A stretch of 11,129 bases of DNA from CAZFLY01 sp964519995. Its GTDB lineage: Bacteria; Planctomycetota; Phycisphaerae; Sedimentisphaerales; Anaerobacaceae. Shown in pieces: positions 1-4,609 of the stretch. The notes beneath the pieces are model-generated. The model was not told the DNA's origin. It did no database searches and saw only the letters and a program-made list of their open reading frames with translations. A program made the translations under genes and the position numbers. The stretch spans positions 1-11,129 of the forward strand of contig CAZFLY010000075.1 in NCBI GenBank assembly GCA_964519995.1. Reading direction: 5' to 3'. The number at the start of each line of letters is the position of its first letter. Within the stretch, counting starts at the first letter, position 1.

Positions 1-2
1 AT

Positions 3-1304
3 AGAGAGGATGCGTTAAAGTCAGCCCATGACGAATTAGAGGAACGAGTGAAAGAACGTACGTCTGAATTAACCATAGCAAACCGGCGTTTGAAAGAAGC
101 AAAGGGAGAACTGGAGAAGGGTAACGAGATCTTAAGTAAAGAGATCACAGAGCGCAAGAAGACAGTAACAGCTCTTCGAAAGAGTGAGGATCGCTTTAAG
201 CAGGTAGCTGAAAGTGCCGGTGACTGGATTTGGGAAGTTAATGCCGAAGGATTATATACTTATTCAAGCCCTATTGTAGAAAAAGTGCTTGGCTATAAGC
301 CGGAAGAAATTGTCGGAAGGAAATATTTTTATGATTTTTTTGCCCCAGACGTAAAGGAAAAGTTAAAGAAAGCTGCCTTTGAGGCTGTTGACAAGGGAGA
401 AGGTTTTATAGGTTTTATTAATCCTAATATACATAAGAATGGTAGTACAGTCATCTTGGAGACAACTGGCGCACCAATAGTAGACGACAAAGGAAACCTT
501 TGTGGATATCGGGGAGCAGACAGAGACATCACCGAGCGTAAAAAGGCAGAGCAGTGTCAGGCCCAACTGCTTGAGCAACTGGAAAAGACAAATCAAGAGC
601 TAAAGGACTTCGCATACATCGTCTCGCATGATCTAAAAGCTCCGCTGCGAGGTATCAAAACAGTGGCCGATTGGATATTAACAGACTACGCAGACAAGCT
701 CGATGAAGACGGCAAGGAGCAACTCAATTTGCTTCTCAACCGGGCTCAGCGTATGCGCAATCTGATTGATGGAATCCTTCAATACTCCAGACTCGGCCGC
801 GACCAGGAAAAGAAAGTTCGGATTAATCTCAACCAGGTTGTCCCTGAAATTGTCGATTTGCTCGCACCACCGGGCAATATCCAGATAACCATAGAAAACC
901 AACTGCCCACGCTTTTGTGTGAAGAGACTCGCATTATACAAGTCTTCCAGAACCTGCTAAGCAACGCCATAAAGTATATGGACAAAGACCAAGGACAGAT
1001 AAAAATCGACTGTACCGAAGAGGATGGCTTTGGGAAATTCAGCATCACAGACAATGGGCCAGGAATTGAAAAAAGATACTTCGAGAAAATATTCAAAATG
1101 TTTGAAACACTTTCGACACGAGACGATTTTGAAAGCACAGGCATAGGCCTTACAGTTGTAAAAAAGATCGTCGAAATGCATGGAGGCAGTATCTGGGTTG
1201 AATCAGAATCGGGCCAGGGAAGCACATTCTTTTTCACATTGCCGATACAGAAAATGGGGGTTAAAGATGCAATACAACAAGCCAATATTGTTGGTCGAAG
1301 ATGA
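3..1304 (+). CDS. PAS-domain sensor histidine kinase, 5'-truncated by the window edge
   Basis: This is the C-terminal 433 residues of a sensor kinase that autophosphorylates a histidine and passes phosphate to a receiver. The frame is open to the window start and the upstream residues continue the same coiled coil, so the GTG at 48 is probably not the true start. Order, numbered from the first complete codon: charged coiled coil (about 1-60), one PAS/PAC domain (about 63-175, ending in a DITERKKAE linker), HisKA with H-box SHDLKAPLRG (His 209, codon 627-629), then HATPase_c with N-box QNLLSNAIKY, G1 DNGPGIE, F-box IFKMF and G2 STGIGLTVVKK. All catalytic motifs are intact. No membrane segment is visible, though one may lie upstream. 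The last 38 bp overlap the first response regulator gene, its likely partner. The H-box resembles phytochrome-type kinases that pair with Rcp-like regulators; that pairing is inferred. Confidence 0.95.
   Translation, partial: REDALKSAHDELEERVKERTSELTIANRRLKEAKGELEKGNEILSKEITERKKTVTALRKSEDRFKQVAESAGDWIWEVNAEGLYTYSSPIVEKVLGYKPEEIVGRKYFYDFFAPDVKEKLKKAAFEAVDKGEGFIGFINPNIHKNGSTVILETTGAPIVDDKGNLCGYRGADRDITERKKAEQCQAQLLEQLEKTNQELKDFAYIVSHDLKAPLRGIKTVADWILTDYADKLDEDGKEQLNLLLNRAQRMRNLIDGILQYSRLGRDQEKKVRINLNQVVPEIVDLLAPPGNIQITIENQLPTLLCEETRIIQVFQNLLSNAIKYMDKDQGQIKIDCTEEDGFGKFSITDNGPGIEKRYFEKIFKMFETLSTRDDFESTGIGLTVVKKIVEMHGGSIWVESESGQGSTFFFTLPIQKMGVKDAIQQANIVGRR
1254..1269 (+). promoter_or_regulatory. 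Translational-coupling junction, kinase to regulator 1
   Basis: A G-run (ATGGGGGTTAAAG) sits 13 nt before the ATG at 1267, inside the 3' end of the kinase gene. It is the only plausible ribosome-binding site for regulator 1. It fixes the start at 1267, because the longer open frame beginning at 1180 would add residues unrelated to a receiver domain. Confidence 0.65.
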
Positions 1305-1695
1305 CCGCCTTACCACGATGGCTTTTAAGAATGCGCTTGACGAACTTAAGGTCTTAAATCAACTCGTTCACATCACTGATGCCGAAGAAGCCCTTGAGTA
1401 CTTGAAGAAAAGCGACAGTAAAAAGCCGTGCATCATTATTTTGGATTTCAATATGGCCAAAACTAATGGTGTCGAGTTCGTCAGAACAGTCAAGTCGTCC
1501 AGAACAGTCAAAAAGATTCCGATCATAGTGATTACAACATGGGCAAAGGAACAAAGGGCAATTGAAACGCTTGATTTGGATATTACGGGTTTTCTTACCA
1601 AGCCCATCGACTACAAAAACCTTGTCGAAGCAGTCAGAACAACTGACCTGTGCTGGATATTGACCGACTCACACACGCAGTCAAATGGGAGATGA
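1267..1695 (+). CDS. Single-domain response regulator 1 (Rcp/CheY-like), divergent copy
   Basis: This is a 142-residue receiver-only protein. The acidic pair is Asp12/Asp13 (LLVEDD), the phosphoacceptor is Asp60 (IIILDFN), and the conserved Thr90 (VITTW) and Lys112 (TKPID) are present, so it should accept phosphate. The C-terminal helix pattern is that of Rcp-type regulators that partner phytochrome-like kinases. It overlaps the upstream kinase by 38 bp and lies 3 bp before regulator 2, so translation is probably coupled. It is the most diverged of the three paralogues: the loop after the phosphoacceptor reads NMAKTNG instead of NMPKMNG, Trp replaces Ser after the TT pair, and the GEEA motif is DAEEA. 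These changes suggest a different partner or different dephosphorylation kinetics, which is inference. No output domain is present. Confidence 0.93.
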   Translation: MQYNKPILLVEDDRLTTMAFKNALDELKVLNQLVHITDAEEALEYLKKSDSKKPCIIILDFNMAKTNGVEFVRTVKSSRTVKKIPIIVITTWAKEQRAIETLDLDITGFLTKPIDYKNLVEAVRTTDLCWILTDSHTQSNGR

Positions 1696-1701
1696 AAAAT
1701 G
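1685..1701 (+). promoter_or_regulatory. Translational-coupling junction, regulator 1 to regulator 2
   Basis: ATGGGAGATGAAAA stands 14 nt before the ATG at 1699 and contains both the GGAG ribosome-binding site and the TGA that ends regulator 1. It is a diverged relative of the 13-nt junctions at 1254 and 2116. The extra base changes the reading-frame relation, so these two genes do not overlap. Confidence 0.6.
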
Positions 1702-2160
1702 CAATACCACAAGCCAATACTATTAGTTGAAGATGACAATATCGATGCGATGACCGTCAAACGGGCACTGAAAGACCTGGGAGCTACAAACGATTTGGTA
1801 CATCTAAACAACGGTGAAGAAGCGATCGAGTATTTAAAGGATGAAAACAACAAAAAGCCATGCATTATCCTTCTGGACTTGAACATGCCTAAAATGAATG
1901 GCGTCGAATTTCTCAACATCATAAAGGCTGATGAGCAGCTCAAGCAGATACCTGTAATAGTGCTGACAACCTCAAGAAAGCAATGTGACATACTTGATAC
2001 ATTTGAACTCAGCGTTGCCGGGTACTTGGTTAAACCCGTCGATTACGAAGAGTTCGTCAAGGCAATCAGCACAATCAAACGATACTGGATACTGAGCGAA
2101 CTGCCGGATAAGAGAATGGGGGTTAGAGATGCAAACTTCAGAGCCAATTTTGTTGGTTGA
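1699..2160 (+). CDS. Single-domain response regulator 2 (Rcp/CheY-like)
   Basis: This 153-residue receiver-only protein has Asp12/Asp13, phosphoacceptor Asp60 in ILLDLNMPKMNG, Thr90 in VLTTS and Lys112 in VKPVD, so the full phosphorylation site is intact. The C-terminal 'STIKRYW' helix is typical of Rcp-type regulators. By hand alignment it matches regulator 3 at 92 of the first 133 positions (about 69%), clearly a tandem duplicate. The extra tail (KRMGVRDANFRANFVG) is not part of the receiver fold. It is encoded by the ribosome-binding site and first codons of regulator 3 read in another frame, which gives a 32-bp overlap. Its likely role is as a phosphate acceptor or sink for one or both flanking kinases; partner identity is inferred from position only. 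Confidence 0.95.
   Translation: MQYHKPILLVEDDNIDAMTVKRALKDLGATNDLVHLNNGEEAIEYLKDENNKKPCIILLDLNMPKMNGVEFLNIIKADEQLKQIPVIVLTTSRKQCDILDTFELSVAGYLVKPVDYEEFVKAISTIKRYWILSELPDKRMGVRDANFRANFVG
2116..2131 (+). promoter_or_regulatory. Translational-coupling junction, regulator 2 to regulator 3
   Basis: ATGGGGGTTAGAG precedes the ATG at 2129 by 13 nt. It differs at one base from the kinase/regulator 1 junction, showing that the duplicated unit carried its translation start signal. The site lies inside the coding sequence of regulator 2. Confidence 0.65.
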
Positions 2161-2542
2161 AGATGACACTGTAGACGCCATGACTGTTAAACGAGCACTA
2201 AAAGAGCTCAAAGCCATGAACGACGTTGTCCATGTAACCAATGGTGAAGAAGCGCTCGAATATTTAAGGGCCGAAAACAATGAAAAGCCCTGCATCATTC
2301 TGCTGGATTTGAATATGCCCAAAATGAATGGCGCTGAATTTCTCAGAATCGTCAAGGCCGATGAGGAGCTTCGAAGGATTCCAGTCGTGGTACTGACTAC
2401 ATCCAAGAATGAACGTGACATATTCGAGAGCTTTGACTTGAGCGTCGCTGGTTACATGCTCAAGCCCATCGATTACATGCAGTTTGTCGAAACAATCCGG
2501 ACCATTGAAACGTACTGGAAGCTGAGCAGAGTACCCTCATAA
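2129..2542 (+). CDS. Single-domain response regulator 3 (Rcp/CheY-like)
   Basis: This 137-residue receiver-only protein has an intact acidic pair (Asp12/Asp13), phosphoacceptor Asp60 (ILLDLNMPKMNG), Thr90 (VLTTS) and Lys112 (LKPID). Its length is ordinary for a stand-alone Rcp/CheY-like regulator, with no output domain. The start at 2129 is fixed by the duplicated G-rich junction and by the alignment of its N-terminus (EPILLVEDD) with the two sister proteins. It overlaps regulator 2 by 32 bp. Its stop codon at 2540-2542 is in the same reading frame as the receiver domain of the next kinase, which begins about 4 to 10 codons later. The two could therefore be read as one protein if the stop were suppressed. 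Confidence 0.95.
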   Translation: MQTSEPILLVEDDTVDAMTVKRALKELKAMNDVVHVTNGEEALEYLRAENNEKPCIILLDLNMPKMNGAEFLRIVKADEELRRIPVVVLTTSKNERDIFESFDLSVAGYMLKPIDYMQFVETIRTIETYWKLSRVPS

Positions 2543-2608
2543 GAGCAAGCTCACACGGATACCAAAAGATACAAAATCCTGCTCATCGAGGACGACAAGC
2601 TTGACCAA

Positions 2609-4066
2609 ATGGCCTTTGTACGACTGATCAAGCTGCAGCAACTCCCTTACGATTACAGAGTATCTACCTCAATTAAACAGGCCAAACAAATTCTGACTTC
2701 TGAGAGATTTGATGTCATAATTGCAGATTACTCACTCAGTGACGGCACTGCCTTTAATGTCATGGACTTGGCAAAGGATACACCTATCGTCTTCACTACC
2801 GGCGCGGGAAACGAAGAAATCGCTGTCAACGCAATGAAGGCAGGCGCTTACGACTACCTTATAAAGGATATTCAATCTAACTATCTAAAAGTTCTGCCGC
2901 AGGTTGTTAGAAAAGCCATCATGCACAAAAGGACCGAAGATGCGCTGTCAAACTACCGCAACAACCTCGAGGCACTCGTCGAACAACGCACAGAACAGCT
3001 CATCGAAGAAAAGGAGCTTCTAAACGTCACTCTTTTAAGTATGACCGATGGCCTTATTGCCGTCGATACCAAAAAGCAGATTGTTTTGTTCAACAGAGTC
3101 GCTGAAAATCTTACCAAGTGGAAGTTTGAAGAGGTCCACGGCAAGTCGGCCGATGAAGTCTTACACCTCATCGATGAAAAGACTCGAAGAAGTATCCAGA
3201 GTCCCATCGATGAGGTACTCAGCTCCGGCACCAAGCAGACGGGAACCGACCGTGACGTCATTACTGCAAAAGATGGCAGCCAGTGTCCTATCTCCATTAC
3301 AGCCGCCCCGATTCACAGAAACGATGGGAGCATAATCGGAGTTGTGATGTTGCTTCGCGATGTCTCACGCGAACGCGAAATCGACCGAATGAAAACAGAT
3401 TTCGTCTCCTCCGTATCACATGAACTACGCACACCTCTGAGCTCAATCAAAGCTCACATAGCCACAATTTTGCGTGACCCAAATATGTCCGAGCAAACAA
3501 GACACCAGTTTCTAAGCATAATCAACGAAGAGGCAGACCGTCTCAAAGACTTGATAGAAGGCCTTTTGGAAATTTCCAGGGTTGAATCCGGAGCCGTCGA
3601 GATTGTGCGAAAATCCGTATGTATCAACGACCTTATCAACAAGGTCATGGATGTTATAAAGCCGCTGGCGGATAAAAAGAATATTCAACTGCACGCATAT
3701 CTACACGATGGGCTCGGCAGAATAACTGTCGACGAATGCAAGATCACATCAATGCTCATAAACCTCCTTACTAATGCAATCAAGTTCACGCCCGAACTTG
3801 GCTGTGCGTCCATTTCTACCTTACTTCGCGACAAGCAACTATTTATTTCGGTCAGCGATACAGGCGTGGGCATACCCAAACATGCCTTGCCCCGAATATT
3901 TGACAGGTTCTACCGTGTTAAGGAGCACAGCAGAAGGGTTCCTGGAACAGGCCTGGGCCTGGCTATTGTCAAAGAAATAGTCGAGATGCACTCAGGAAGA
4001 ATTGAGGTCGAAAGCGAGCCCGGCAAAGGCACAACTTTTACTGTCTCACTTCCATTAAATCCGTAA
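2609..4066 (+). CDS. Receiver-PAS sensor histidine kinase; start codon uncertain
   Basis: From the first ATG (2609) this is 485 residues: most of a receiver domain with phosphoacceptor Asp40 (IIADYS) and Lys in YDYLIKD, a coiled linker (about 108-137), a PAS/PAC domain (about 138-255), HisKA with SHELRTP (His271), and HATPase_c with N-box INLLTNAIKF, G1 DTGVGIP, F-box IFDRFYR and G2 GTGLGLAIV. The catalytic half is complete. The ATG start is suspect because strand 1 and the acidic pair (YKILLIEDD, 2570-2596) lie upstream in the same frame with no ATG, GTG or TTG before the stop of regulator 3. An ACG at 2555 would give TDTKRYKILLIEDD, an ideal receiver N-terminus placing the phosphoacceptor at residue 58. 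A CTG at 2579 is another option. The kinase probably receives phosphate from, or shares it with, the neighbouring regulators. It is the last gene of the operon. Confidence 0.93.
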   Translation: MAFVRLIKLQQLPYDYRVSTSIKQAKQILTSERFDVIIADYSLSDGTAFNVMDLAKDTPIVFTTGAGNEEIAVNAMKAGAYDYLIKDIQSNYLKVLPQVVRKAIMHKRTEDALSNYRNNLEALVEQRTEQLIEEKELLNVTLLSMTDGLIAVDTKKQIVLFNRVAENLTKWKFEEVHGKSADEVLHLIDEKTRRSIQSPIDEVLSSGTKQTGTDRDVITAKDGSQCPISITAAPIHRNDGSIIGVVMLLRDVSREREIDRMKTDFVSSVSHELRTPLSSIKAHIATILRDPNMSEQTRHQFLSIINEEADRLKDLIEGLLEISRVESGAVEIVRKSVCINDLINKVMDVIKPLADKKNIQLHAYLHDGLGRITVDECKITSMLINLLTNAIKFTPELGCASISTLLRDKQLFISVSDTGVGIPKHALPRIFDRFYRVKEHSRRVPGTGLGLAIVKEIVEMHSGRIEVESEPGKGTTFTVSLPLNP

Positions 4067-4140
4067 GTTATTCGTTTAGCCCCCGGACCTGTGCCGAGAG
4101 GATCCTATTTAATCTGTATTTCACGCGGTGTTTTCCTTCG

Positions 4141-4165
4141 TCATTCCGCGCCTGACACGGAATCC
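4141..4165. repeat. Short ATTCCG/CGGAAT inverted repeat
   Basis: TCATTCCG and CGGAATCC flank a 9-nt loop; ATTCCG (4143-4148) pairs with CGGAAT (4158-4163). The form 'GTCATTCC ... GGAATCCA' matches the general look of widespread REP-like intergenic palindromes in bacteria. Confidence 0.55.
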
Positions 4166-4168
4166 ATG

Positions 4169-4191
4169 TTTAGCCCCAAATTTATTTGGGG
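4169..4191 (+). repeat. TTTAG hairpin copy 1 (perfect)
   Basis: TTTAG is followed by the arm CCCCAAA (4174-4180), the loop TTTA, and the arm TTTGGGG (4185-4191). Confidence 0.8.
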
Positions 4192-4200
4192 ATTTTCTTT
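4174..4200 (+). terminator. Possible intrinsic terminator of the kinase operon
   Basis: The first perfect hairpin is followed by ATTTTCTTT, a moderately U-rich tail, about 110 bp after the last kinase stop codon. It is the best terminator-like signal after the signalling operon. The hairpin belongs to a repeat family, so termination may be incidental. Confidence 0.4.
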
Positions 4201-4221
4201 GCTCCGCGTTTCACGCGTTTT

Positions 4222-4246
4222 TTTAGCCTCCTGATTTATCAAGCGG
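4222..4246 (+). repeat. TTTAG hairpin copy 2 (two mismatches)
   Basis: After TTTAG come the arm CCTCCTGA (4227-4234), the loop TTTA (4235-4238) and the arm TCAAGCGG (4239-4246). Six of eight positions pair. It is followed by a TTTTTG run. Confidence 0.65.
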
Positions 4247-4272
4247 TTTTTGTTTAGCGCCAGGCATATTAC

Positions 4273-4296
4273 TTAGCCCCTCAATTTATTGAGGGG
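4273..4296 (+). repeat. TTTAG hairpin copy 3 (perfect)
   Basis: TTAG precedes the arm CCCCTCAA (4277-4284), the loop TTTA (4285-4288) and the arm TTGAGGGG (4289-4296). All eight pairs are intact, though the lower-stem sequence differs from copy 1. Confidence 0.8.
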
Positions 4297-4339
4297 GACC
4301 TCTTCGCCCCGCTTATCACACGGTGTTTCCCCAAAATGT

Positions 4340-4363
4340 TTAGCCCCCAGGTTTACCTGGGGG
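4340..4363 (+). repeat. TTTAG hairpin copy 4 (perfect)
   Basis: TTTAG (from 4339) precedes the arm CCCCCAGG (4344-4351), the loop TTTA (4352-4355) and the arm CCTGGGGG (4356-4363). It is an eight-pair stem with compensatory differences from copies 1 and 3. Confidence 0.8.
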
Positions 4364-4414
4364 TCTTGAACCAATATATGCACGCTTCCGCGATTCACTG
4401 CGGCGTCCCCTGCC

Positions 4415-4507
4415 GTCATTCCTACAAAACCTGTCCCCGCCCGTAAGGCGTTCTCCGTTAGGAGTCCCAAGGACTGAGGAGAGCGAACCCGATGAGGCAG
4501 GAATCCA
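4415..4507. repeat. Longer GTCATTCC...GGAATCCA inverted repeat with internal hairpin
   Basis: The outer arms ATTCCT (4418-4423) and AGGAAT (4499-4504) bracket a GC-rich interior. The interior itself can fold: AGTCC and GGACT flank a short loop near 4463-4475, with GTTCTCC and GGAGAGCGAAC outside them. It shares the ATTCC/GGAAT ends of the element at 4141, so it looks like a larger member or an insertion into one. It may be a palindromic repeat or a structured RNA; the sequence alone does not decide. Confidence 0.45.
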
Positions 4508-4609
4508 CACCTTCAATTTAATTTTCACGAGATACGCCAGCCACAAGTGAAGAGCCACGGCCTTTTAGGGACTGCCAATTAGGCCAGGAAATGAATACAA
4601 GTCTTGAAG

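Larger units (their letters stand above)
4071..4410. repeat. Cluster of TTTAG-hairpin repeats, unnamed family
   Basis: This non-coding stretch holds three perfect hairpins (4174, 4277, 4344), one mismatched copy (4227), one degraded copy (about 4076-4102) and a fragment (4254-4265). All begin with TTTAG or TTAG, and the four best copies have a TTTA loop. A second conserved block follows most copies: 4119-4136, 4204-4217, 4309-4330 and 4388-4410, with the pattern CCGCGnTTCACnCGGnGTTTCC. The composite unit is roughly 70-100 bp. It is too irregular to be a CRISPR array. I do not recognise the family. Confidence 0.75.

Noticed and set aside
1180..1266. Longer N-terminus for regulator 1 starting at 1180
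   Set aside because: The added residues are out-of-frame kinase sequence. The ATG at 1267 matches the sister proteins and has the conserved G-rich site in front.
779..1285. 168-residue open frame on the minus strand under kinase 1
   Set aside because: It is antisense to an intact HisKA/HATPase domain, and its composition mirrors the opposite strand. No ribosome-binding site or recognisable domain was seen.
4071..4410. CRISPR array
   Set aside because: Repeats are irregularly spaced, their stems differ in sequence, and no uniform spacers exist. The pattern is that of dispersed palindromes.
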